Of a stretch of 64,000 nt of DNA, positions 19,166 to 28,254 are shown in pieces. The first letter of the stretch is position 1. Each line of letters opens with the position of its first letter. A model generated the notes under the pieces. The model made no database searches and was not told where the DNA came from. It worked only from the letters and a program-made list of their open reading frames with translations. The stretch lies in assembly GCA_013141435.1 (NCBI GenBank), contig JABFQZ010000003.1, positions 1 to 64,000 on the forward strand, given 5' to 3'. Both the position numbers and the translations under genes were made by a program. The DNA is from Ferruginibacter sp. (lineage in GTDB: Bacteria > Bacteroidota > Bacteroidia > Chitinophagales > Chitinophagaceae).

Positions 19166-20131
19166 ATGGATTCATTTCAAGAATTTTCGAAACAATTTGA
19201 AGAAAGATTTAATGTAAGGCATTTTCCAACTCATACACCTACATTATACAACCCAGCACAATATATTTTAGGTATAAAGGGAAAGCGCATACGCCCAATT
19301 TGTGTGTATTTGGCTAACGAAATGTTTGCAACAATAAACGATGATGCTTATCATGCAGCTGCTAGTATAGAGTTGTTTCATAATTTTAGTTTGATACACG
19401 ACGATATAATGGACAAAGCTCCTTTGCGAAGGGGAATAGATACAGTGCATCATAAATACGGAGAAAATACTGCACTATTAGCTGGCGATGTAATGTTTGT
19501 AAAAGCGTATGAAAACTTGGCTAAAATAAGCAAACCTTACTTACATCGATGTATTGATATTTTCAATAAAACTGCAGCCGAAGTATGCGAAGGGCAGCAG
19601 CTTGATATGGATTTTGAAAATATGGAGCAAGTAAGTTTTGATGAGTATGTAAATATGGTTACCCTAAAAACATCGGTACTTGTGGCTGCTAGTTTACAAA
19701 TAGGAGCTGTAATAGGTGGTGCAGGTTTGGGCAATCAAGATCATTTGTATGAATTTGGCAAAAACCTTGGTATAGCATTTCAAATACAAGATGATTACTT
19801 AGATGCTTTTGGCGATGCTACTAAAACTGGCAAACAACAAGGTGGCGATATTATTGCCAATAAAAAAACTTTTTTGATGATACATGCAAGAGCTTTTTGT
19901 AATGTTGAAGAAAATGCTGAACTAGATTTATTGATTAAAGAAAACCCTTTAAATAAAGTAGAAAAAGTATTGCAAATTTTTAAAAATTGCAAAGCCGACC
20001 AATGGGCAACCGAATTAAAAGAAAAATATTATAACCTTGCCTTAAAGCATTTAGAAGAAGTAGCAGTAATAAGCGAAAGAAAATTAATGCTTAAAAAACT
20101 AGCAGAAGATTTGATGCAAAGAGAAAAATAA
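19166..20131 (+). CDS. Polyprenyl (trans-isoprenyl) diphosphate synthase
   Basis: A 321-residue all-helical isoprenoid chain elongase. The first Asp-rich motif is HDDIMDKAPLRRG (~78-90) and the second QIQDDYLDAFGD (~205-216), with GKRIRP near 38-43 and the GQQLD motif near 143. It condenses isopentenyl diphosphate with allylic primers to make the prenyl tail of quinones or similar lipids (IspA/IspB/GGPP synthase type). Chain length is not readable with confidence; in this phylum such genes usually supply a menaquinone side chain. It follows rnr by 95 bp on the same strand. Confidence 0.92.
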   Translation: MDSFQEFSKQFEERFNVRHFPTHTPTLYNPAQYILGIKGKRIRPICVYLANEMFATINDDAYHAAASIELFHNFSLIHDDIMDKAPLRRGIDTVHHKYGENTALLAGDVMFVKAYENLAKISKPYLHRCIDIFNKTAAEVCEGQQLDMDFENMEQVSFDEYVNMVTLKTSVLVAASLQIGAVIGGAGLGNQDHLYEFGKNLGIAFQIQDDYLDAFGDATKTGKQQGGDIIANKKTFLMIHARAFCNVEENAELDLLIKENPLNKVEKVLQIFKNCKADQWATELKEKYYNLALKHLEEVAVISERKLMLKKLAEDLMQREK

Positions 20132-20263
20132 TTAATTATAAAAATGAATAGTTAATTAATTATAAAATTGGTATTATTTTGCTTTATTATTTTGTAATAA
20201 AAAAAGCTTCATTGGAAAATTCCTAATTAATTTTTAACTTGCAGGCTTACTAAATATATCCTA

Positions 20264-21922
20264 ATGAATTTTTCTCAGTATCAAGTACCTTACTTATCAG
20301 ATAATGAATTTACTAAAAGTGTTGCTTATTTTTCTATGGAATTTGCAGTGCATCAACCATTAAAAATATATAGTGGAGGGCTTGGTTATTTGAGTGGCTC
20401 TCATTTGCGTAGCGCATACGAACTTCGTCAGAATTTAGTAGGCGTGGGTATTTTATGGAAATATGGGTATTATGATCAAGCTCGTAATCCTGATCAAACT
20501 TTGCAAGTACAATGGAACGAAAAGCAATATAATTTTTTGGAAGATACAGGTATAAAATTTCAAATAAATATACACGAACACCCTGTTTGGGTAAAGGCAT
20601 TTTACTTAAATCCAGAAACTTTTAAAAGTGCACCTTTATTTTTATTAAGTACCGATTTGCCAGAGAATGATCACATGTCGCAAACAATAACACATAGATT
20701 ATACGATGCAAATGTAGCTACAAAAGTGGCACAATTTATTTTACTTGGTGTGGGTGGGGCAAAGTTAATGGATCAGTTAAATTTTAACCCCGATGTATAT
20801 CATTTGAATGAGGCACATGGTATAAGTGCAGCATTTTATTTATATCAAAAATTTAATAAAAATAAAGAAGAAGTAAGAAAACGATTAGTTTTTACAACTC
20901 ATACGCCAGAGGAAGCTGGAAACGAAAAGCATGACTTATACCTTTGCGAAAAAATGAGTTATTTTTGCGGCGTACCATTGTCCGAAGTACGAGCATTAAC
21001 AGGTATTACAGACGATCAGTTTAATCATTCATTAGCCGCATTGCGTTTTGCAAGGCTGGCAAATGGTGTAAGCCAATTGCATGGCGAAGTAAGTAGGCAA
21101 ATGTGGAAAAAATATGAAAATATTTGTGAAATAAAAGCAATAACCAATGCACAAAATTGGCATTATTGGGCCGATAAGCAATTGTATAATTTTGCTGATA
21201 GCCATAACGAAGCAGGCTTTATAGATAGAAAAAGATATTTAAAAAAGCGTGCATTTGAGTTAGTGTCTGACCAAACTGGCAAAGTATTTAACCCCGATGT
21301 ATTTACAATAGTATGGGCACGCCGATTTGCTGGTTATAAAAGAGCAGAATTAATTACAAGAAACGAAGAAAGATTTAAAGCTTTAATGAGCAATAAAAAA
21401 TACCCTGTGCAAATTATTTGGGCTGGAAAACCTTACCCAGTAGATTATCCGGCAATTAGCGATTTTAATTTTTTAGTAAATTTAAGTAAAGAGTACGATA
21501 ATGTAGCCGTATGCACAGGTTACGAATTAGCCTTGAGTAAGCGGTTAAAACAAGCAAGCGATGCATGGTTAAATAACCCACGAGTGCCAAGAGAAGCAAG
21601 TGGAACAAGTGGTATGACTGCTGCTATGAATGGAGCTGCAAATTTTAGTACAAATGATGGTTGGATTTGCGAATTCATAAACCATGGTAATAATGGGTTT
21701 TTAATACCTCCTGTAGATTACGAAAAAATGAGCACACATGAGCAAGATGAGTATGATTTAGAAAAAATGTATGATATTTTAGAAAATCAAATTTTGCCTA
21801 TGTACTACGAAAATCCAAATGTGTGGCGCCAAATAGTAATAAATGGAATGAGAGATGTACGTTGGCAATTTGATAGCAACAGAATGGCTAAAGAATATTA
21901 TGATGTAATGTATAATGCGTAA
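20264..21922 (+). CDS. glgP: GT35 alpha-glucan phosphorylase-like protein lacking the PLP lysine
   Basis: A 552-residue member of the short alpha-glucan phosphorylase family. The start AYFSMEFAVHQPLKIYSGGLG (20-40) is the family hallmark. DVYHLNEAHG (~178) and FTTHTPEEAGNEKHD (~214) are the acceptor-side motifs, and FAGYKRAELI and IWAGKPYPVD follow. The glycine-rich loop reads EASGTSGMTAAMNG. In active phosphorylases this loop is ...MK..., the Lys forming the Schiff base with pyridoxal phosphate; here that residue is Thr452. It may therefore not be a PLP-dependent phosphorylase and may be a related glucosyltransferase acting on glycogen-type glucan. It is followed by a strong hairpin terminator. 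Confidence 0.82.
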   Translation: MNFSQYQVPYLSDNEFTKSVAYFSMEFAVHQPLKIYSGGLGYLSGSHLRSAYELRQNLVGVGILWKYGYYDQARNPDQTLQVQWNEKQYNFLEDTGIKFQINIHEHPVWVKAFYLNPETFKSAPLFLLSTDLPENDHMSQTITHRLYDANVATKVAQFILLGVGGAKLMDQLNFNPDVYHLNEAHGISAAFYLYQKFNKNKEEVRKRLVFTTHTPEEAGNEKHDLYLCEKMSYFCGVPLSEVRALTGITDDQFNHSLAALRFARLANGVSQLHGEVSRQMWKKYENICEIKAITNAQNWHYWADKQLYNFADSHNEAGFIDRKRYLKKRAFELVSDQTGKVFNPDVFTIVWARRFAGYKRAELITRNEERFKALMSNKKYPVQIIWAGKPYPVDYPAISDFNFLVNLSKEYDNVAVCTGYELALSKRLKQASDAWLNNPRVPREASGTSGMTAAMNGAANFSTNDGWICEFINHGNNGFLIPPVDYEKMSTHEQDEYDLEKMYDILENQILPMYYENPNVWRQIVINGMRDVRWQFDSNRMAKEYYDVMYNA

Positions 21923-21976
21923 TTATTAATTTTATATACGCAACTTTTTTGCAAAGGTTGTATATACTGTATTAAT

Positions 21977-22016
21977 AAAAAAATCCTTTTTGCTTTTTGT
22001 AAAAAGGATTTTTTTT
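21977..22016 (+). terminator. Rho-independent terminator after the GT35 gene
   Basis: The stem AAATCCTTTTT / AAAAAGGATTT with loop GCTTTTTGT is followed by a T run. It lies 55 bp after the stop and just before the MFS gene. Confidence 0.85.
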
Positions 22017-22034
22017 AGCAAATAATTTTTTATA

Positions 22035-23246
22035 ATGATAAATAGAACAATAGATCTTTACAAAAACGCTTATAAAGGTCTTACAAATAAAATATGGTTG
22101 CTAAGTGTTGTAATGCTTATAAACAGAAGCGGTACAATGGTTTTGGCATTTATGACCTTGTATTGTAATCATATAGGCTTTACCATAAAGCAAGGCGGTT
22201 TTGTTGTAGCAATTTATGGTGTTGGTGCATTAATTGGTGCATTAATTGGTGGTAAATTAAGCGATAAATTTGGGTTTTACTACACACAATTTTGTGCTTT
22301 GTATTTAGGTGGTATAATGTTTATTGTGCTTGGCTTAATGAAATCGTATAATGCAATTTGTGTAACTACATTTTTTTTAGCAATGATAAACGAAAGTTTT
22401 AGACCAGCTAATGCTGCAGCAATTGCACATTATAGTAATCCGCAAAATAGAACCCAGTCTTTTTCGTTGGTACGGTTGGCTATAAATTTAGGGTGGGGTG
22501 TAGGTAGTGCTTTGGGCGGTTTTTTGGCATCAGTAAATTATCATTTATTATTTTGGGTAGATGGGGTTACAAACATATCGGCTGCAATTTTATTATTAGT
22601 AATTTTACCAAAAGTTACCAAAGCACAGCAGCTTAAAGTAGAGGTAAAATCAAACAAAATAGAAAAAAACACATCTCCTTATAAAGATAAAATATTTTTA
22701 TATTTTTTAGTATTACAAATTATTTTTTCATCTTGTTTTTTTCAATTATTTACTACAATTCCACTATTTTTTAAAGAAGGGTTGCTATTATCCGAATTTA
22801 ATATTGGTGTAATAATGGCATCTGGTGGCATTTTAATTGCACTTTTCGAAATGGTAATTGTATATAAGTTAGAAGGAACAAAACCTTATTTAAAGCTAAT
22901 GGGTTATGGTACAATTTTTATGGCATTGTCGTTTGTAATTTTAAATTTTTCATTTATTAATGGTTTTGTAATAGCATTAATATCTATGATAATAATAACC
23001 CTAGGCGAAATGTTGTCTATGCCATTTATGAATAGCTTTTATATAGCTCGAAGTACAGAACGTACTAGAGGTCAATATGCAGGGTTATACACCATGTCGT
23101 GGAGTGTAGCACAAATTTTAGGTAGCAGTATTGGTGCTGCTTTTGCTCATGCTTATGGGTTTAAAAATTTATGGTTTGTGGTGGCTTTTTTATGTGTATT
23201 TGCATCATTTGGGTATAGGTTTTTAGAGAAAATAAAAAATCAATAA
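22035..23246 (+). CDS. Major facilitator superfamily transporter
   Basis: A 403-residue inner-membrane transporter with about 12 transmembrane helices. The MFS signature between helices 2 and 3 is recognisable (GALIGGKLSDKFGFYYTQ, ~69-86). A charged cytoplasmic loop near 190-215 separates the two six-helix halves. RSTERTRGQYAGLYTMSWSV near 335-355 resembles the second-half motif of MDR-type (DHA1) MFS proteins. The substrate is unknown; drug or sugar efflux are both possible. It lies immediately after the terminator of the previous gene and ends 6 bp before the convergent DUF3857 gene. Confidence 0.85.
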   Translation: MINRTIDLYKNAYKGLTNKIWLLSVVMLINRSGTMVLAFMTLYCNHIGFTIKQGGFVVAIYGVGALIGALIGGKLSDKFGFYYTQFCALYLGGIMFIVLGLMKSYNAICVTTFFLAMINESFRPANAAAIAHYSNPQNRTQSFSLVRLAINLGWGVGSALGGFLASVNYHLLFWVDGVTNISAAILLLVILPKVTKAQQLKVEVKSNKIEKNTSPYKDKIFLYFLVLQIIFSSCFFQLFTTIPLFFKEGLLLSEFNIGVIMASGGILIALFEMVIVYKLEGTKPYLKLMGYGTIFMALSFVILNFSFINGFVIALISMIIITLGEMLSMPFMNSFYIARSTERTRGQYAGLYTMSWSVAQILGSSIGAAFAHAYGFKNLWFVVAFLCVFASFGYRFLEKIKNQ

Positions 23247-23251
23247 TTTTT

Positions 23252-25171
23252 TTATTCTTTTACAAAAACCATTTTTGCTCTATCTGCCTTATATATTTTT
23301 GCAAAAAAATTGCTTAGGTTTGCTGCTTCGTTTAATGCAAAAGTTCCACTATTTTTTTCTAATTTTCGTATATAAATAATTTTGTTTTCAAGTATGGTGT
23401 ATTTACAATTATATGTTCCAAATTTTGAGTTTATTTCAACATCATTTGGGGCACTTTCTATTTTATAACCCTTTGGTATTATAATTTCTACTGAGTCAAT
23501 ATCTATGTACTCTTGCTTTATTTTTATATCAAATTTTCTTTTGGTTTCTTCTGATAATACGTAGGTAGATTTATTTAAAATATTTGGATTTATAAATAAT
23601 CTTTTACCTGTTATTGAGCAAAAGTTATTAGCAGTAAGTTCTATTTTCTCTGTAATAATGGGTAAAGAAGTGTTTTCAGAAACATAGTTAAATGTATTTA
23701 TTTCATACGATGGAAGGCTAAATTGTTCATTCAATTCCTCTTTTATTTTTTCTTTAGAAATGCCATTTACTATACCATGTAATTTGTCTTGTTGCTCTGC
23801 TTTATATTTTGTGTTTATTATTGCATTTAATTTTCCATCATCATTTACTGTTGCATTAATTTTTCTAATTTGCAAATTATCAGTTTTTTTATATGTTGGC
23901 GTATGTACTAATATACCTCCATTTTCATCTATTAGCAAAGCATTTCTATTGCTAGTAAAACTGCTAAGGTAGCCCATTGGCAAAGTTTGGCTTGTGCATT
24001 CAAGCCAAATTGTATCTTTAGGTTGTGGTACACATACTATGATATGGTTAAATTGTGTAGATGCAAAATCCGGAATAATGGGCTGTTCATTTACTCCAGC
24101 TTTTATAATGGTATAAAACGATTTAATACCTACTTCTTTTAATAACGAATACATATAGTTGCTAAGTGCTTTACAATCGCCATAGCCTTTAGTAGCAACA
24201 TAATTAGCATCAAAAGTTTGCCAACCACCAATGCCAAGCTGAATACTTATATAATGTGTATTTTGTTGTAAGTACTCGTAAAGTATCTTTATTTTTGCAG
24301 CAGTGGTTGTTACATTATCTGTTAGTTCATGTACTTTTTGTTTTATATTTTCTGGCAGTATATCTCTACCTTGGTTTAATAAGTAACAAAATTTTCCATA
24401 GCTTTTCCAATCAACCATAGTGCCAGTATAATTCTGTATCTCAAAATTTGTAGGAGCCAAAAATACTAATGGGGTTGTTTCGTACCAATCTGGCATATAT
24501 TGTTCATAATCTATAGCCGTAAGTTTTTCTATACTCCATTGGTATTGTAATCCATCTTTTACTGTAGCTATTATTGGCTCTTTATTTATGTTGAACGATT
24601 TATATCTAAGTTTATAATCGGCCGGGCATAGCACTGTTAATTTACTTTTTTCTACTGCATACTTTTCATTTTCTATTGGTAGCCAAGCTGGCAAATAAAA
24701 AATACCTTTCAACTCAGTTGTACATTCATATTCTATTGTATATGGGTATGTTTTACAATTAAAGTTATGCAACTTTACTCTATCATCTCCAACTTCAGCA
24801 AAGCCAGTATTACCAGCTACATCTTGTACATCATTTTTTTTGAGCGATTTTATCTTCTCTCCATAATCGTCGTACAATGTAGCTTCAATATTGCTCACAT
24901 TTCTTAATTTGTCGTACGATTTATAAAAAAGTGATGCATAATCACCTGCAGCATTTAATATCGTTATAGCATATTTTGTATATATATAGGCTTTACCTAT
25001 ACTTTTTATTTCTACAAAAATATCTTCGTCTCGTTTTACAATATTTGCATTTTTAGTAAGCTCTGGTGCTATAAGTCTTACATCGTATTTATTGGTTGCA
25101 AAAATATTTTGAGCAATATTTTTATTGGATACGCTTATAAGTAGTAACAAAATAATCAAGAATTTGTACAT
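23252..25171 (-). CDS. DUF3857/transglutaminase-like secreted protein (Cys intact)
   Basis: A 639-residue exported protein: signal peptide 1-20, then a DUF3857 beta-sandwich (~50-220), then a transglutaminase-like cysteine-protease fold domain (~260-400), then a C-terminal beta domain. The nucleophile motif KGYGDCKALSNYMYSLLKEVG carries the Cys, and FNHIIVCV carries the His; the third member is the Glu or a nearby residue of TIWLECTS. Such proteins are common in Bacteroidota and of unknown substrate. It lies 2 bp after its paralog (25174-27195), almost certainly in one operon, and differs in having the catalytic Cys and His. Confidence 0.85.
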   Translation of the reverse strand: MYKFLIILLLLISVSNKNIAQNIFATNKYDVRLIAPELTKNANIVKRDEDIFVEIKSIGKAYIYTKYAITILNAAGDYASLFYKSYDKLRNVSNIEATLYDDYGEKIKSLKKNDVQDVAGNTGFAEVGDDRVKLHNFNCKTYPYTIEYECTTELKGIFYLPAWLPIENEKYAVEKSKLTVLCPADYKLRYKSFNINKEPIIATVKDGLQYQWSIEKLTAIDYEQYMPDWYETTPLVFLAPTNFEIQNYTGTMVDWKSYGKFCYLLNQGRDILPENIKQKVHELTDNVTTTAAKIKILYEYLQQNTHYISIQLGIGGWQTFDANYVATKGYGDCKALSNYMYSLLKEVGIKSFYTIIKAGVNEQPIIPDFASTQFNHIIVCVPQPKDTIWLECTSQTLPMGYLSSFTSNRNALLIDENGGILVHTPTYKKTDNLQIRKINATVNDDGKLNAIINTKYKAEQQDKLHGIVNGISKEKIKEELNEQFSLPSYEINTFNYVSENTSLPIITEKIELTANNFCSITGKRLFINPNILNKSTYVLSEETKRKFDIKIKQEYIDIDSVEIIIPKGYKIESAPNDVEINSKFGTYNCKYTILENKIIYIRKLEKNSGTFALNEAANLSNFFAKIYKADRAKMVFVKE

Positions 25172-25173
25172 AT

Positions 25174-27195
25174 TTATTTCTTTTTAAAAACAATTTGCTC
25201 GGCATGTTTTTTTACTATATGATCGAAAAAACTACGGATAGATTCATAATCTTCGGGTGGAAAAGTAGCCTTGTTTAATTTAATACGAGTAGTTAAATTT
25301 ATAAAATCGTCCGATTTGGAAATAATGTATTCAAACATTCCATCTCCATCATTCAAGTTTACTCTCTCCGATTTTGGCATTTCGTCTATGGTATATCCTG
25401 CTGGTATTTCTAATACTAAATTATATGTCTCATCCATCAAATAGGGCATTTCTACTGGGTATTTTCTAGTTGTAGCAGCAAATATATTTTCCTTATAACC
25501 TTCTTTTAACATTGGGTTAAAATAAATAATTTTGTTGTTTTCATTTCCATCTATTTCAATGTTGTATGATATGGTTAGATCTTTTTCATAATCTTTTTCA
25601 TTTTCATATTTAACGCTATCTACTTTAAAATCTTCGTTATTATTTCCTCTTATTTTTTTCTCAAAATCAGTTTTACCATTTTCTAAAAACTGAGCTCTTA
25701 TGTCACTAGATTCGTAATAGCCTAAAGTAGAATTTAAAAATCCAGAAAGCTTCCCTTTTTGCTTTTCGTCGTTTAAAAGTGTAATAGTTGTTTCTTTTTT
25801 CTCTACAATTGTATCTGCCGATAAATTTAATGATGTAGCTAATATATCTACAACTCTTGCATGGCCATTTAGGCATTGTTGTGGCAATTTATTAAATCCG
25901 TAGTATGGTTTACTAGCATCTAAAAAATAGGTTTGGTCCTCTATATCTACTTTGCAAATAACATAATTAAATCTACTTACCAATGGATAATACTCCTGCG
26001 GAAAACCATGCCTACGTGTACTTAAAATTACTGGAGAAGCTTTTATATCTTCTTTGCGTAAGAGAGTAATAAGCAATAAATTTACATCGGCCACATAGCC
26101 GCTTTTTGTTTTAAGTATTTCTTTTACGGGCTTGGTTAAATATATATTATAATTGCCTATACATTTTATATTTTCTTTTACATACGAAAATATTTTTTTT
26201 GCTTTTGCTAATCTGCTATCATCTTTGTTTACAATATCTCTCATATCGTCGTTTAGCCACAAATTATACTTATCTAATTTTTCTCCAAAATCCTCATCTT
26301 TCAATAGTCGTTCTGTTAGTTTTGGCCAAGTACCTATTATATCTCTCCTGGGCATATTGGGAAATTGCTGTGCCGACATTTGAAACTCTATTTTAGAAAT
26401 ATGATTTTGAATAGAAGTAGTAAATTTTTCTTCTTTTAGAGAAGGTACATTTTTTATAACCCATCTGCTAACTGTATTTGTAGATGGTATAGTAAAACTT
26501 TTTGAAGCCGAGTAGGCATTGTCACCGTCAGAAGATATAACTGAATATTGTTCATTATGTTCTTTAGCGGTTTTTATATCAAAATTATTATACCCTTGAA
26601 ATAAAAATACATATTCAAAAAAATTAGGCAAATTTAATTCGTATTCGCTCCATACTCGTGGGTAACTACCCTGAAAAGCCCAAGGTTGTAAATTAAATAA
26701 AAAATCAGATTTTATAGTGTATGAATATTCTATAATAGAGCCTTCTTTTACAGCAGGCATCGAAAATTTTTTTATGTAATGATTTTTATCTTGTTTCTCT
26801 TTAAAAATGGCATCTTTATCTAATTTTGTTTCTACAACTATTCCATTTTCTAGGTTGTAAGTATATGCTTTAATATTTTCTAACTTTTCTTCATCATCTC
26901 CATTTGAAGATACATAAATCGGAATTACTACACTAGCTAAATCAAATCCTTTTTTATCAATAATTTTCACACGGCGTTTATGTTTATACACAAGTGTAAA
27001 CCAACCCTTAGAGTTTCCTTCAAATTCGCTTGTACCTATATCTGCAATAATAACACCACCAAGAGTAGTATCTACTTTTAGATTAGAAATTTTAAAATCT
27101 TCGGGTTTTACAGTAAAGAATTTGAAATCTAATTTATCTTGAGCAATAGTCGAAAAACTTATAAATAAAATTTGTAAGGCTATAATTTTTTTCAT
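25174..27195 (-). CDS. DUF3857/transglutaminase-like secreted protein (active site degenerate)
   Basis: A 673-residue paralog of the downstream gene, with signal peptide 1-18, DUF3857 domain (~40-240) and a transglutaminase-like domain (~300-440). Where the nucleophile loop G-x-Cys-x-Asp should be, the sequence is SGYVADVNLLLITLL, so Cys is replaced by Val. The His position in FNYVICKVD is Tyr, while YFLDAS keeps the Asp. It is therefore probably a non-catalytic member, perhaps a binding or scaffolding partner of its neighbour. The promoter box CAAATGTA (minus-strand TACATTTG) sits 23-30 bp upstream of the start. Confidence 0.82.
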   Translation of the reverse strand: MKKIIALQILFISFSTIAQDKLDFKFFTVKPEDFKISNLKVDTTLGGVIIADIGTSEFEGNSKGWFTLVYKHKRRVKIIDKKGFDLASVVIPIYVSSNGDDEEKLENIKAYTYNLENGIVVETKLDKDAIFKEKQDKNHYIKKFSMPAVKEGSIIEYSYTIKSDFLFNLQPWAFQGSYPRVWSEYELNLPNFFEYVFLFQGYNNFDIKTAKEHNEQYSVISSDGDNAYSASKSFTIPSTNTVSRWVIKNVPSLKEEKFTTSIQNHISKIEFQMSAQQFPNMPRRDIIGTWPKLTERLLKDEDFGEKLDKYNLWLNDDMRDIVNKDDSRLAKAKKIFSYVKENIKCIGNYNIYLTKPVKEILKTKSGYVADVNLLLITLLRKEDIKASPVILSTRRHGFPQEYYPLVSRFNYVICKVDIEDQTYFLDASKPYYGFNKLPQQCLNGHARVVDILATSLNLSADTIVEKKETTITLLNDEKQKGKLSGFLNSTLGYYESSDIRAQFLENGKTDFEKKIRGNNNEDFKVDSVKYENEKDYEKDLTISYNIEIDGNENNKIIYFNPMLKEGYKENIFAATTRKYPVEMPYLMDETYNLVLEIPAGYTIDEMPKSERVNLNDGDGMFEYIISKSDDFINLTTRIKLNKATFPPEDYESIRSFFDHIVKKHAEQIVFKKK

Positions 27196-27217
27196 AAACT
27201 GTATAATGATTTTTTTT

Positions 27218-27225
27218 CAAATGTA
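27218..27225 (-). promoter_or_regulatory. -7 box of the DUF3857 pair
   Basis: Minus-strand TACATTTG is an exact fit to the Bacteroidota housekeeping -7 consensus TAnnTTTG, 23 bp from the start codon at 27195. No well-spaced -33 TTTG is evident. Confidence 0.6.
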
Positions 27226-27317
27226 GTTATAATAAGTTCAATGTTAGGAATATATGGGTTTAGAGCAGCTGATTTTGACAAAATCTAAAAAATATTAAAT
27301 ATTTAACCAAAAAACCT

Positions 27318-27325
27318 TACTTTTG
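27318..27325 (+). promoter_or_regulatory. -7 box of rpmI-rplT
   Basis: TACTTTTG, an exact TAnnTTTG box, is followed by CACTCC, placing the transcript start near 27332. It predicts a ~95-nt leader before rpmI. Confidence 0.7.
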
Positions 27326-27331
27326 CACTCC

Positions 27332-27426
27332 TAAAAGAGCAATCTTTTTAAACATTTCCCACACGGCTCCATAAGTGTTCATCATTTTGAACCGCCAGCA
27401 GGGAGTAACATTAATAAGTTATAATA
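27332..27426 (+). promoter_or_regulatory. Leader of the rpmI-rplT mRNA
   Basis: The predicted 95-nt untranslated leader is GC-richer than other gaps here, with a hairpin GTTCA (27377-27381) / TGAAC (27388-27392) and a GCCAGCAGGGAG segment just after it. L20 autoregulates its operon by binding the leader in other bacteria; whether this leader does so is inference. Confidence 0.4.
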
Positions 27427-27624
27427 ATGCCAAAGGTAAAAACAAACAGTAGCGCAAAAAAGCGCTTTAAAGTTACCGGTACAGGTTTAATTACTTTTCA
27501 AAAACCTTTCAAACGCCACATTCTTACAAAAAAATCTACTAAGCGCAAGCGTGCAATGCGTAAAGATGGTATGGTTGATAGTACACAAATGTACTTTGTA
27601 AGAAGATTATTAGGTTTGAAATAA
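27427..27624 (+). CDS. rpmI: Ribosomal protein bL35
   Basis: A 65-residue basic protein of the large ribosomal subunit. [19 protein letters not shown] at the start and [16 protein letters not shown] in the middle are diagnostic of bL35. It is co-transcribed with rplT, 62 bp downstream. In many bacteria it follows infC; here infC is 18 kb away. Confidence 0.97.
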   Translation: MPKVKTNSSAKKRFKVTGTGLITFQKPFKRHILTKKSTKRKRAMRKDGMVDSTQMYFVRRLLGLK

Positions 27625-27686
27625 ACCACCAATGCTCTAATAAATTATTTGAGCAAACTAACTATTAACTTTAAAAAAAATTAAAT

Positions 27687-28031
27687 ATGCCTCGTTCAGT
27701 AAATGCTGTGGCTAGTAGAGCCCGCCGAAAAAGAATTTTAAAAGCCGCTAAAGGATATTACGGCAAAAGAAAAAATGTATATACCGTTGCTAAAAACGTA
27801 ATGGAAAAAGGGCTTACATATAGCTATGTAGGTCGTAAAAACAAAAAACGTGAGTTTCGTACTTTATGGATAGCTCGTATTAACGCTGCAGTACGTGCAG
27901 AAGGTATGATATACAGCGAATTTATACACAAACTTGCAGTAAATAATATAAACCTCGATCGTAAAATGCTTGCAGACCTTGCTATGAATGAGCCAGCTGC
28001 TTTTACAGCATTAGTTAATTCTGTAAAATAA
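27687..28031 (+). CDS. rplT: Ribosomal protein bL20
   Basis: A 114-residue 23S rRNA-binding protein needed for 50S assembly. [29 protein letters not shown] at the N-terminus and the [14 protein letters not shown] motif are diagnostic. Length is as usual for the family. It is the last gene of the rpmI-rplT operon and is followed by a perfect-stem terminator. Confidence 0.97.
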   Translation: MPRSVNAVASRARRKRILKAAKGYYGKRKNVYTVAKNVMEKGLTYSYVGRKNKKREFRTLWIARINAAVRAEGMIYSEFIHKLAVNNINLDRKMLADLAMNEPAAFTALVNSVK

Positions 28032-28050
28032 AATTTACTTTTTATATTTT

Positions 28051-28085
28051 TTAAAACCGTTCTTTTTTTAGAACGGTTTTTTTAG
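28051..28085 (+). terminator. Terminator of rpmI-rplT
   Basis: Perfect 11-bp stem AAAACCGTTCT / AGAACGGTTTT (28053-28080) followed by a T run, 20 bp after the rplT stop. Confidence 0.92.
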
Positions 28086-28203
28086 TTTTACTTAATTCAA
28101 TGATTTATTAATTGAACTATTACAAGTATATAATCAATATAATTCGTTTATAATATAAATAAAAAAAATAAAACACATGACAGTTTTTCCGTTTCAAAAC
28201 GCA

Positions 28204-28219
28204 TGGCACTTAATTTGTA
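28204..28219 (+). promoter_or_regulatory. Sigma54-like (-24/-12) promoter of htpG
   Basis: TGGCACTTAATTTGTA matches the RpoN consensus TGGCAC-N5-TTGCA, with the GG and the -12 dinucleotide exactly 10 bases apart and a single core change (GT for GC). It would start transcription near 28230, giving a ~25-nt leader. Upstream TGACAGTTTTTCCG (28178-28191) may be an activator site. No exact TAnnTTTG box is present in this gap. Confidence 0.5.
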
Positions 28220-28254
28220 CAATGTAAAACTGAAACTTTAAAAATTTATTTTAT

